A stretch of 64,000 bases of DNA from Bacillus ndiopicus (lineage in GTDB: Bacteria; Bacillota; Bacilli; Bacillales_A; Planococcaceae). The translations under genes and the position numbers were made by a program. Below the pieces are notes generated by a model that made no database searches, was not told where the DNA came from, and saw only the letters and a list, made by a program, of their open reading frames with translations. Below are positions 19,364 to 27,280 of the stretch, one piece after another; positions within the stretch are counted from its first letter, which is position 1, and every line of letters begins with the position of its first letter. The stretch covers positions 38,833-102,832 of the forward strand of contig NZ_HG964411.1 in assembly GCF_000612805.1 (NCBI RefSeq). Reading direction: 5' to 3'.

Positions 19364-19396
19364 CCGCAATAATTTTATGCGGAATCACGCAATTGC
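19364..19396 (+). promoter_or_regulatory. ComA-box-like half-palindrome, copy P1
   Basis: ATGCGGAATCACGCAA at 19377-19392 matches the ComA box TTGCGG-N4-CCGCAA at 10 of 12 fixed positions. After 22 bases comes TAGAAT (19415-19420), a plausible -10. The small membrane gene at 19446 follows. The left half of the palindrome seen in copies P2 and P4 is reduced to CCGCA. Confidence 0.6.
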
Positions 19397-19445
19397 TTTT
19401 CAATTTGCTCTAGATAGAATTAAAAGAAAAGGAATGTACATATCT

Positions 19446-19625
19446 ATGGCAAATAAAAAAATTACAACTGTACTACTGATAGTATGTGTTCTTGGTACAA
19501 TTGGTACTTTCTATACCGCAATTTTAGATAGGAAGCTAGATTGGTCTGCTTGTTACTTAGCTTTATCATCAAGCTACTTTTTATGGTATATTAAACGCAA
19601 ACGAACGAATAAGACAACTACTTAG
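19446..19625 (+). CDS. Small two-helix membrane protein
   Basis: 59 residues: a hydrophobic helix (about 7-26), a short RKLDW loop, a second helix (about 33-47) and a basic tail (KRKRTNKTTT). It resembles the 51-residue protein at 30583 next to the bacteriocin-like genes, so an immunity role is possible. ATG 19446 has AAAAGGA about 12 bases upstream. Preceded by the P1 ComA-like box. Confidence 0.65.
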   Translation: MANKKITTVLLIVCVLGTIGTFYTAILDRKLDWSACYLALSSSYFLWYIKRKRTNKTTT

Positions 19626-19674
19626 CCTTAAATACACTTTCTCACATCAAACATAAGGAATAGGACTCTAAATA

Positions 19675-19857
19675 ATGAATAAAAATGTATTAGCAAATCT
19701 ATGCTTGATATTATGTGCGGTGATTTTCTTAAATAATCTCATTGCTATCTTGTTAAAAACAGAAATTAATAAAACAACTTTTATGATGTCCATGCTATTA
19801 GCTATTTTGTTACTTATTAACGGCATTGTATATAAACTAAGGACTAAAAACAATTAA
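19675..19857 (+). CDS. Small two-helix membrane protein
   Basis: 60 residues, almost entirely two hydrophobic helices (about 4-27 and 35-53) separated by a KTEINK loop, ending in KLRTKNN. AGGA lies about 12 bases upstream of the start. Follows the previous small membrane gene by 49 bases, likely one transcript. No recognised family; possible immunity or toxin-like membrane peptide. Confidence 0.55.
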   Translation: MNKNVLANLCLILCAVIFLNNLIAILLKTEINKTTFMMSMLLAILLLINGIVYKLRTKNN

Positions 19858-19913
19858 GATTTTCAGTTATATTGGTTGATGTACTTAATAGAATATTGCC
19901 CTTTTTAAACGAC

Positions 19914-20378
19914 TTACGGTGTGAGTGCTTTAAACTCTTCTGATCCATAGCCATCTTCTCCAAAGACTTCAGCAGGTATATTAGATTTTGTGCCACCATA
20001 GGATTTCCAGAGTTCTTCAAGCCATAGGAAGCAGGTATCTACAATCACGTCATTGACTTCAAATGGTGGATTGAACGAATTGAATAGCGGAACTTCAGGC
20101 TCTAGCTCCCCCTCTTCACCATATTGAACATCAAACAACGTTCGATATGCTTCAATCGCTTTATTGAGAACATATAAATCTGGTCCATCCAAATGAATCA
20201 TAACAGTAAACGTACCGTCCTGTTCTTGATTTGGATGAATACCAATCTGAATAGCGCTTGTTTTTTCTGGTAAAACCGTGTCTAACGCTTGCAAGGTTAT
20301 CAAGGCCTGTTCAGAATGGGCTCTAAGAATGGCAAGCAATTCTTTTTGGTAGCTTTCCACACTTATTAATTTATCCAA
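19914..20378 (-). CDS. Uncharacterised protein, DUF6389-like
   Basis: 154-residue soluble acidic protein. The central part (IQIGIHPNQEQDGTFTVMIHLDGPD) and C-terminal part (VPLFNSFNPPFEVNDVIVD) look like the DUF6389 family of small proteins often found beside toxin or immunity genes, which is a memory-based assignment. TTG start with AAAGGGG about ten bases upstream. Together with the next gene it may be an orphan immunity gene. Confidence 0.7.
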   Translation of the reverse strand: MDKLISVESYQKELLAILRAHSEQALITLQALDTVLPEKTSAIQIGIHPNQEQDGTFTVMIHLDGPDLYVLNKAIEAYRTLFDVQYGEEGELEPEVPLFNSFNPPFEVNDVIVDTCFLWLEELWKSYGGTKSNIPAEVFGEDGYGSEEFKALTP

Positions 20379-20509
20379 TAGTAAAACCCCTTTCTTTTGT
20401 TTATTATCTAAATCTGCTCAATTATTTTCAATTAGCATCTAAATAACTCCACAACTCATATAACGATTAATTTTTTTAAATATTTGGGTGTTTTGATTTT
20501 CATAGTTCC

Positions 20510-21340
20510 TTAGCTATCAAATATCGAGAGTAATGCAGGCCAAATTTGTATCGGCACACCACACGAAAGACAATTTATTTCACTCGTCAAATATGGTAAA
20601 TCACGAACGAGATTATGTTCACCAACCGTCTCTGCTTGCTCCATCAGCATCTTTTGCTCTACATTCGAAAATTTTGTAGAGGGGATAACAATGTGCGCCT
20701 CCTGTTCTTCATTAAATACAGGATCCTGCGCAAATGCATGTATGCATGTACCTTCTTCATTTGGCCATAAATATACATCTTGCGTGCATCTTGGGCATGC
20801 AAAAACGTACTCATCTCCCATTGTAAATGTCATCAACATATTCGCCACTTCATACAACCCTTGATAAGCTACGTTAGCACTAAGAATGTAACGCTTCTCC
20901 ACATTATCCTCTACAGCATGTGTTGCATAAGCAAGCACCTTATGCCCTAGTAATGCCATCTCACGTATCGCTTTTATATATCCACTATAAATGTCTGCAC
21001 AGGTCGATTCTCCGACATCCTCTGCTAGCTGTGTCCAAGTTGTTGGGAATGGTGCAGTATCATTTCGATCACGACTCGCTTCAATAATGCCGCACGTAGT
21101 AAATAGCTCAGACCTCACCTTAAGATCTTTTGTTGCACAAGCAATATGTGCCAGATAAGGAACGGCTGCATATGTAACTGTATAAATTGTATTTTGGTGA
21201 AACAAATATTCTTGAAAAAGCTCATCAGCTATTTCTTGATTGTATTCCTGCATCAATTGCTGTAATAGCGCTGGCACACCTTCCCCAGAGCCATATGGTC
21301 CCATCAGCTTGCCCCACACATCACTAGTCCATTCAAGCAA
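20510..21340 (-). CDS. Uncharacterised protein with zinc-ribbon cysteines
   Basis: 276 residues, soluble. The N-terminal half (VWGKLMGPYGSGEGVPALLQ, then HQNTIYTVTYAAVPYLAHIA) has the helical-repeat look of proteins found as immunity partners in polymorphic toxin loci. The C-terminal half has two CxxC pairs (FACPRCTQ near 183 and CLSCGVP near 260), which may form a zinc ribbon. TTG start nine bases after AGGAGG. No established function. Confidence 0.7.
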   Translation of the reverse strand: MLEWTSDVWGKLMGPYGSGEGVPALLQQLMQEYNQEIADELFQEYLFHQNTIYTVTYAAVPYLAHIACATKDLKVRSELFTTCGIIEASRDRNDTAPFPTTWTQLAEDVGESTCADIYSGYIKAIREMALLGHKVLAYATHAVEDNVEKRYILSANVAYQGLYEVANMLMTFTMGDEYVFACPRCTQDVYLWPNEEGTCIHAFAQDPVFNEEQEAHIVIPSTKFSNVEQKMLMEQAETVGEHNLVRDLPYLTSEINCLSCGVPIQIWPALLSIFDS

Positions 21341-21561
21341 AACAAGCGCCTCCTTTTGTTAGGATCTATTTTATCTATTAATATACTACATCGACCTCTA
21401 TTTACTAATAATTTAGATAATTCCATAACGAATCCTCTTTTTAAAAAGAGGATTTCGAGAGAAGGTTCTATTGTTTCATTACTTAAGTAAGAGAATGAAG
21501 TTATTGAAAGCATACGTTACTTGTGCAGAAATGTCTTTGATTAAATACGTTATCTACTGCC

Positions 21562-21795
21562 CTAGAATTGTGTTAAACGACCTGATTCACTAGCATAGAT
21601 ACTTCCTATTTTAGGACTTTTACTTTGTACTTTTTTATGATTATTAACCAAATAAATAACAAGTAGGAAAAAGGCGGCAAACAAACCCCGGAAAAATAAG
21701 CTTAAAGCTAAATTATATTCACTAAATAAATTATTGAATGCTACAAATGTTGATAAAAAGCAAATAACAAAAACTATACCATTGCGAATTATAAT
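21562..21795 (-). CDS. Small membrane protein, possible ATT start
   Basis: An open frame of 77 codons with two hydrophobic helices (about 5-22 and 30-48) and a polar tail (NNHKKVQSKSPKIGS). The frame lacks ATG, GTG or TTG near its beginning, but ATT at 21795 sits five bases after AAGGTGAGG, a strong ribosome binding site. Either a non-canonical start or a start codon lost by mutation. No family recognised. Confidence 0.4.
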   Translation of the reverse strand: MIIRNGIVFVICFLSTFVAFNNLFSEYNLALSLFFRGLFAAFFLLVIYLVNNHKKVQSKSPKIGSIYASESGRLTQF

Positions 21796-21953
21796 ATTTA
21801 CCTCACCTTCTGCACTTTAACTATTCACCGAGTAAAATAATCATGCAGTATTTTTCCTCTTGTTTTGGCAATAGCAATGTTTTCTCTATAGCTATATAAA
21901 GAGAAGTTTTTCTTAAATTATTTCATACTACCATTACCTATATCAAAATAGCC

Positions 21954-21994
21954 ATTGCGTGATTCCGCATGAAATTTATGCGGAATCATGCAAT
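21954..21994. repeat. Palindromic repeat with two ComA-like boxes, copy P2
   Basis: ATTGCGTGATTCCGCAT (21954-21970) and ATGCGGAATCATGCAAT (21978-21994) form an inverted repeat with one mismatch. Each arm resembles TTGCGG-N4-CCGCAA. TATATT at 22017-22022, 23 bases downstream, may be the -10 for the genes starting at 22058. Confidence 0.65.
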
Positions 21995-22057
21995 TGTTAA
22001 TGCGGGGCTAGTTATGTATATTTTTAACTAAGAGATAAACATGAAAAAGGAGCAAAC

Positions 22058-22246
22058 ATGAAACGGATTATAATTGGCATACTATTTGCCGTTTGCTTTA
22101 TGTCAGGTATGTGGTTGATTGACCAATTGATGGAGAAGAATTTTTATAGATATTTAGCGGTTGGATTATTATGCTTCCTGCTCTATACAATCCATCGGTT
22201 ATTTATCTCAATTAACAGCTATAAAAAAGTAGAGGGAAAGTGCTAA
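22058..22246 (+). CDS. Small two-helix membrane protein
   Basis: 62 residues with helices at about 3-21 and 31-51 and a basic tail (SYKKVEGKC). AAAAAGGAG precedes the ATG by seven bases. First of three short genes behind copy P2. No family recognised; the arrangement next to similar genes and the bacteriocin export locus suggests an immunity or membrane-peptide role. Confidence 0.65.
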   Translation: MKRIIIGILFAVCFMSGMWLIDQLMEKNFYRYLAVGLLCFLLYTIHRLFISINSYKKVEGKC

Positions 22247-22251
22247 GGTAT

Positions 22252-22410
22252 ATGTTCAAAAAAATATTAATTATTCTACTATTTATTTTAACAAATATAT
22301 GCGGTGGTCTAGCCATCAATCATTTCTTTAAAGATAACGGATATATTCGCTTTCTTTTTTCTCGACATATTCATTACAACACTGCTCACTGTATTCCAAG
22401 CTATAACTAG
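22252..22410 (+). pseudogene. Small membrane protein, probably frameshifted
   Basis: A 52-codon frame starting MFKKILIILLFILTNICGG resembles the preceding gene, but its second half (SRHIHYNTAHCIPSYN) is hydrophilic and unlike a helix. The other frame from about 22366 encodes IFITTLLTVFQAITRKI and ends near 22420, giving the expected second helix and basic tail. I infer one indel near 22360. Confidence 0.5.
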
Positions 22411-22441
22411 AAAAATATAAGAAAGGAGCTGCCCCATCACA

Positions 22442-22651
22442 ATGTTCTCATTCTATAAACAAGACCCAACATATATTAAATGTTCACTAGTCAGCATGTT
22501 ATTTTTAATAATGGTCTTCATAACCACAGCTATCCTTGCCATTATAGATAAAGATCTATTCTTTATTGCGCTTTATTTAACAGGGGTTTTAACAAGCTCT
22601 ATTTCTAGTATAGTTTTATATCGCAGATATAAGAGGCTTCCGAAATGCTAA
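22442..22651 (+). CDS. Small two-helix membrane protein
   Basis: 69 residues: short polar start (MFSFYKQDPTYIKCS), helices at about 16-35 and 40-60, tail YRRYKRLPKC. Degenerate relatives of the same gene are at 24099-24167 and 30810-30990, so it belongs to a recurring cassette. AAGGAG is about 13 bases upstream. Function unknown, immunity-like. Confidence 0.6.
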   Translation: MFSFYKQDPTYIKCSLVSMLFLIMVFITTAILAIIDKDLFFIALYLTGVLTSSISSIVLYRRYKRLPKC

Positions 22652-22688
22652 AAAACAAAATATATTTGTTTATATTTCAGGCTTACTC

Positions 22689-23240
22689 TCATCCGATATA
22701 TCCTGCTAATACAAGAGCCTCTAAATATTCTTGAAACCATTCATCTTCTAAATTGATATCCTCTTTAGTAATTGTTGATCCCGCTACAAATAATTCTGCA
22801 GCAATTTTTTTACACTCACCTTGCTGTGTGTAACCTAATAAAGTGTTATTATCTTTACTTTCTAGTGCAATTCGAATTAATTTTCCTTGCATTATATTAA
22901 TAGACAATAAATCATTTTCAGTTTCAACTATAAAATCTTCACTAGCTAGTGCTTTTTGTGTCTGTCTCTCTTCGTCAGAGTATAGGCTGTTTAATATATT
23001 AGAATCAGATATTTCATACATCTTAACAATATTACTTACATCAACCATTAGGTCATCAATTAAACCGAAATAAGTATGATCGTTTACTATTTCTTTAGCT
23101 AGATACTTATTTTTAAAAACCTCTTCTATCTCTTGTAATGTAAATGCTTTATAGGTTATACTCAATTTTTTATATTTTTCAAACAATTCTTTGATTCTTT
23201 CAAGGTACTTGTCATTTTCATCGTATCGTCTAAAATACAT
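22689..23240 (-). CDS. Uncharacterised soluble protein
   Basis: 183 residues from ATG 23240, mostly helical and charged (start MYFRRYDENDKYLERIKELF). The start is chosen because GAGGAG lies seven bases upstream; an in-frame ATG at 23375 would add 45 residues but has no good ribosome binding site. No family recognised. Lies in the island between small membrane genes. Confidence 0.6.
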   Translation of the reverse strand: MYFRRYDENDKYLERIKELFEKYKKLSITYKAFTLQEIEEVFKNKYLAKEIVNDHTYFGLIDDLMVDVSNIVKMYEISDSNILNSLYSDEERQTQKALASEDFIVETENDLLSINIMQGKLIRIALESKDNNTLLGYTQQGECKKIAAELFVAGSTITKEDINLEDEWFQEYLEALVLAGYIG

Positions 23241-23444
23241 TGTGTTTCTCCTCATATTTAGTAGCATGCGCTTCAAGTGATGCATGGAACCTATCATTGC
23301 TGCTAATGATAATGTTTGTGTTTCATTTAAAGCAGCCAAATTAAATTTAAATCTTTTGTTTAGTAGATTTCTCATCAGACGCTAAATATCACCAAAATAT
23401 AGATTCGCATTAAATACTATAGTGTATAGCTGGTTCTTTAACTT

Positions 23445-23621
23445 CTATGTTCTCTTCCTGCTATCAAACAAACCCCTTAAAAGAAAAAACACTACAAAAA
23501 ACGCCAATGATTGTATAATATTTTCTCCCCATAAAATGTTTCCTGTCCTACGATAATCAAAAAAGATGAAGCTAGTAAGTAAAAGAATAAATAAAGGAAT
23601 TAAAATCAAAACTCTTTTTAT
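23445..23621 (-). pseudogene. Small membrane protein with broken start
   Basis: An open frame of 58 codons that reads like a two-helix peptide (KRVLILIPLFILLLTSFIFF, then QSLAFFVVFFLLRGLF, tail DSRKRT). Its natural start would be an ATA codon at 23621. In frame upstream is ATG GAT GTG ATT followed by a TAG stop, so a nonsense change or loss of ATG is likely. No function assigned. Confidence 0.35.
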
Positions 23622-23808
23622 CTAAATCACATCCATAATTATCTATATAGTATTTTTTCTGGTATTCATAATTACTATAACACAATTCATATCTCTTAAT
23701 TTTTTCAGCTCTACTAATCAAACTACATCTAAAGGAGGTGGGGGGACTCTTTCAGAAAATATGTAATAACAAAAATCGACATCACATTCCTATCGCTAAA
23801 CATATGTA

Positions 23809-23946
23809 TTAATCAACTACCCACGATGCCATTATTAACAAAACCCCTATTACAATGGTAATATATAGAGGGTTACCAATTTTGGATTTACTAAAAACTA
23901 CGTATACTATTCCTGTAAGCCCCATTATTACAAATAATTTTATCAT
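23809..23946 (-). CDS. Very short membrane peptide
   Basis: 45 residues (MIKLFVIMGLTGIVYVVFSK, then a second hydrophobic run YITIVIGVLLIMASWVVD). GAGGA lies six bases before ATG 23946; an ATG two codons earlier is too close. Size and composition fit a toxin-like or immunity-like membrane peptide, but no family is recognised. Confidence 0.45.
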   Translation of the reverse strand: MIKLFVIMGLTGIVYVVFSKSKIGNPLYITIVIGVLLIMASWVVD

Positions 23947-24027
23947 TTTCATTCCTCTACATACTTCGTTTTAGCCATATTTCTTACTCTACTCTATTTT
24001 AGCTCAAATAAATCAAAAGACAATTGG

Positions 24028-24081
24028 ATGATACCGCACCGGAATCACGCAATTGTTAATGCGAGGATGAGTGTGTATAGT
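24028..24081 (+). promoter_or_regulatory. Degenerate ComA-box-like repeat, copy P3
   Basis: CACCGGAATCACGCAA at 24037-24052 keeps the right half of the palindrome (8 of 12 ComA-box positions). TATAGT follows at 24076-24081 after 23 bases, within GTGTGTATAGTTTTGG, a segment shared with copy P4. The downstream gene has been lost except for its tail. Confidence 0.5.
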
Positions 24082-24098
24082 TTTGGGTATAGGCAGAT

Positions 24099-24167
24099 TT
24101 AACAGGTATTGTGACAGACTCTATTTCGTTTATAGTTTTATATAGAAAATACGTAAAAGCTAAATGA
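24099..24167 (+). pseudogene. 3' remnant of small membrane gene
   Basis: 22 codons plus stop (LTGIVTDSISFIVLYRKYVK) match the C-terminal part of the protein at 22442 (LTGVLTSSISSIVLYRRYKR). It begins just after the P3 promoter-like segment, so the middle of a cassette has been deleted. Confidence 0.6.
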
Positions 24168-24233
24168 ATATTCTTCCTTGTACACTCATAATTCAACAAA
24201 AACAATTGTTTTGCCAAACATTTAATATAGAGA

Positions 24234-24272
24234 CAGGGTATTTAGAAAGATTTTGCCATTCTAAACACCCTG
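24234..24272 (-). terminator. Terminator of the export operon
   Basis: CAGGGTATTTAGAA (24234-24247) pairs, with one bulge-type mismatch, with TTCTAAACACCCTG (24259-24272), 44 bases after the TolC-like gene. Confidence 0.75.
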
Positions 24273-24315
24273 ATTTTTCAGCGGACATCGTAACTATATA
24301 AAAGAGGCAACTAAT

Positions 24316-25587
24316 TTACATCAAATAGCCATTCAATGCTCGACTAAATTTTTCATACAATAAATAATATTGATACTTACACATATTTATTTTAGATTCG
24401 GCACGCTGTATATCGCGATTTATTTTATCTATTTCTATCCTTGTAACAAATCCTAGATTAAACTGAATTTCTAAATCCTCTTTATCTATTATTAAAGCCT
24501 CTTTAGACCCTTGTAAATCTTCCATCTGTGTGAATATCGTATCTTGCTCTAAATCTAATTTTTTTACTTTAGCCTGTATTTCTTTCAAAAGCGTTTCTTT
24601 TTCATATTGTGTCGCCTGCCAGTTATAATAGTAGTAGTCTTTTAAATGCGTTTTATCAGAATCAGTATTCGTATAATGTTCTTGACCTAATCGAATATCC
24701 TCCTCTATGGCTCTCACGCTAAACATCCTATTAATTTGACTTTCTAAATTGCTAATTGATAATTTTTCTATTGCTACATCTATTTTTTCAAGATTTATTT
24801 TTTGATCAAATGGTAATCCTATTTCCGATTTTAACTCTTCCATATAAAATTGATATGCTCTTTCTTTTTCACTCAATTTCTGTTCTAGCATTTGAATTTC
24901 ATTACTCTTTTTTTCAAAATCCTTATAATGAATTAAGCCATGTTCCTTCATTACAGTAAAATCTTGAATATCACTTTGTATATACAATAACTCCATTTTA
25001 AGCTGCTCTATTTCTTCCTCCAATAATAGCAACGTAATATATTTTTGAGAAATATAATATTTAATTGCCTCGGTTGTTCGCTCTAGCTCAATTTGACTTT
25101 TATTTTTATCTATTTCAGCTGTAATAGCCGCTTTATTTAACTCTTCTCTTTGCAATTCGATTTTTTCCTGTAACGCTTGATTCTGCGCTAGTGTTTGTCC
25201 TTCAATTAATTGATTTAGTGATGTATTTATTAAAATTTGCGTTGTAATGAGTTGGTCCACAGCTATTTTCTCCTCTTCAGCCATTTGATCAAACTCTGGA
25301 AATTGCTCTATAAAAAATTCAATGCTTGTTGGTAACATATTTAAAGTTGGTTGTTCAATATTTTCTAATTCTTTTCGCTCATTTTCTATATAATTTTTTT
25401 GCGATTGCAATGCTTTTATCTTTACCTCCAAAAGTCTCACATTGCCCTGATTCTTTAATGCAAGGTCGATAGCCTCATCCTTCGTAATTATTGAAATAGG
25501 AATCTCTTCAACCGCTTGCACTACTTGCGATATAGGCAAATTACAAAACAAACAACAAAGGCAAGCTATAAGAAATTTCATTCGCAT
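24316..25587 (-). CDS. TolC-like coiled-coil protein of a peptide export system
   Basis: 423 residues with a signal peptide (about 1-25, FLIACLCCLFCNLPISQVVQA). Long helical coiled coils follow, with the TolC-type opening ITKDEAIDLALKNQGNVRLLEVKIKALQ and a duplicated layout: a similar helical hairpin near 60-250 and 290-420. TolC family proteins are outer-membrane channels in diderms; Gram-positive versions exist beside ABC exporters and their role is unclear. Last gene of the operon with HlyD and C39 ABC genes (11-base gap). Probably an extracytoplasmic partner of the HlyD-like protein. Confidence 0.75.
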   Translation of the reverse strand: MRMKFLIACLCCLFCNLPISQVVQAVEEIPISIITKDEAIDLALKNQGNVRLLEVKIKALQSQKNYIENERKELENIEQPTLNMLPTSIEFFIEQFPEFDQMAEEEKIAVDQLITTQILINTSLNQLIEGQTLAQNQALQEKIELQREELNKAAITAEIDKNKSQIELERTTEAIKYYISQKYITLLLLEEEIEQLKMELLYIQSDIQDFTVMKEHGLIHYKDFEKKSNEIQMLEQKLSEKERAYQFYMEELKSEIGLPFDQKINLEKIDVAIEKLSISNLESQINRMFSVRAIEEDIRLGQEHYTNTDSDKTHLKDYYYYNWQATQYEKETLLKEIQAKVKKLDLEQDTIFTQMEDLQGSKEALIIDKEDLEIQFNLGFVTRIEIDKINRDIQRAESKINMCKYQYYLLYEKFSRALNGYLM

Positions 25588-25598
25588 ATTGCATGCTC

Positions 25599-27269
25599 CT
25601 AATCTATAAAATTAACTTTTTCTAAAAGGTAATAAATAATTTTTTTAGACTCTGTAATAACAGAGGCATCTGCTGTCATTCCAACCTTCACTTCTGCCTT
25701 TTCACCTTGTTTATTAGAGAGCTGTTTAGTTTTCAAAGAAGCTTTTACAGAATAGTAGCTCATGCCATTTTCCCCTACAGAAGAATCCGAACTAATTGAA
25801 GTAATTTCTCCAGTCAAATAGCCAAAATTTTGTTTTGGAAAAGCACTAAAATGAAAATTAACATTATCCCCAATGCGTATTTTTCCTATCTCTTGATTTG
25901 TTACAGCTAACATCACTTTGTATTCAGATTCATTATCAGGAATGATTGTTAAAATCGTTTCCCCAGATTGCACAAATTCCCCTACATTGATTTCCTTCAC
26001 AATATTAATAGTTCCCGTAGTCAAGGCTGTAATCGCCCCATTATTTAATGCTATCTCGAGGCGCTCGATATTTTCTTCTATAGCTTTCTTTTTATTTTCC
26101 TCTACTTCTAACAAATTATTGATTTCTACAAACTTATCAAGCTTAAATTTATCTAAAGCTACTTGTTCACCTTGATTTAATAAACCTTGTTGATTGTTCA
26201 TGCTTTGAATATTTTTATTTAGGTGTTCTTTTTCTAAATGTAACCCTTCATTATTCACCGTTAAATCGGTCATTTTGTTTAAGTTTGTTAAATCAGCTTG
26301 CACTTGCTGAAGTTGCTTTTCTAATTGCTTAATATTCGTATCTAACTCAAATAATGTCTTATTCTCGAAGCTTTCTAGCTCGATTAATGCATTTTCATAC
26401 TGTGTTTTTTCTTTGTCGAGTTGAACTTTTGATACAAAGCGTTCGCCAAGTTCAAGTGAACGATCGTACACCTTTTTATAATCTTCAGCAGCAAGAGTTA
26501 ATTGCTCTTTATTTTTTTGATAACCGATTAACTGTGCATTACGTACTGTATCACTTGGTTCCAGATGATTTTCTGACGTTACAATAGATTCTCTTAGTTT
26601 ATTTTCGTTATCTAAATCAAATGTCAGTTGATTGATTTTTTCCTCTAATGTTGCTACTTCCACTTCATATCTATTTGTTTCATTTTTTAACGTTCTTTCA
26701 TTTTCAAGTATATTAACATCAACTATTTCACTTGATTGCTCTAAACTTCTTCTTTTTTGTTCAACATCAATAGAAGCATTCTCAAAATCCAATTGTAATT
26801 TATTGTAATCAACTATGTATTGATCTACTAACTCAGAATATCGATTCTCCTCCGAGCGTTTAAAAAGATTTTTCTTTGCCTGAATACTTTCCTTATAAGT
26901 ATTCAATAAAGTTAATTCTTTTTTTATTCCCTCAAGCTCTGCTTTTCTATTCTCTAACTCCTTCAAAACTTCAGCCTGCTCTATTGAAAATAAAGTATCT
27001 CCTAACTCTACCCTTTGCCCTTCCTTTACATACACCTCTTCAATTTTGCCGAAAAGAGGTGCCTGTACAGTGTGTATTTTTTCATTAGGGCGAACTATAC
27101 CATTTGCCTTTGCGACTACATCCATCTCTCCGAAATAGCTCCAAATTAAAGCTCCTATAATGATTACCACTAGTATAGAAATGAACATCGGTACAAATGG
27201 ATGTGGCTTAGACTCTAAAATTTCACGACTATCAGTTAATTCATTTAAATTATTTATTTTTACTCTCAT
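25599..27269 (-). CDS. HlyD-family secretion adaptor
   Basis: 556 residues. A short cytoplasmic start leads to one transmembrane helix (about 27-46, PMFISILVVIIIGALIWSYF). Then come a biotinyl-lipoyl-like half (TVQAPLFGKIEEVYVKEGQRVELG), a very long coiled coil (about 95-400), the second lipoyl half (GTINIVKEINVGEFVQSGETIL) and a beta-barrel (about 445-530). It is the membrane-fusion partner of the C39 transporter, like bacteriocin accessory proteins. The unusually long coiled coil could span the cell wall toward the TolC-like protein (inference). Confidence 0.9.
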   Translation of the reverse strand: MRVKINNLNELTDSREILESKPHPFVPMFISILVVIIIGALIWSYFGEMDVVAKANGIVRPNEKIHTVQAPLFGKIEEVYVKEGQRVELGDTLFSIEQAEVLKELENRKAELEGIKKELTLLNTYKESIQAKKNLFKRSEENRYSELVDQYIVDYNKLQLDFENASIDVEQKRRSLEQSSEIVDVNILENERTLKNETNRYEVEVATLEEKINQLTFDLDNENKLRESIVTSENHLEPSDTVRNAQLIGYQKNKEQLTLAAEDYKKVYDRSLELGERFVSKVQLDKEKTQYENALIELESFENKTLFELDTNIKQLEKQLQQVQADLTNLNKMTDLTVNNEGLHLEKEHLNKNIQSMNNQQGLLNQGEQVALDKFKLDKFVEINNLLEVEENKKKAIEENIERLEIALNNGAITALTTGTINIVKEINVGEFVQSGETILTIIPDNESEYKVMLAVTNQEIGKIRIGDNVNFHFSAFPKQNFGYLTGEITSISSDSSVGENGMSYYSVKASLKTKQLSNKQGEKAEVKVGMTADASVITESKKIIYYLLEKVNFID

Positions 27270-27280
27270 TTGCCATCACC

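Noticed and set aside
23730..23760. Isolated perfect ribosome binding site AAAGGAGGTGG
   Set aside because: No start codon follows at a usable distance on that strand and no open frame continues.
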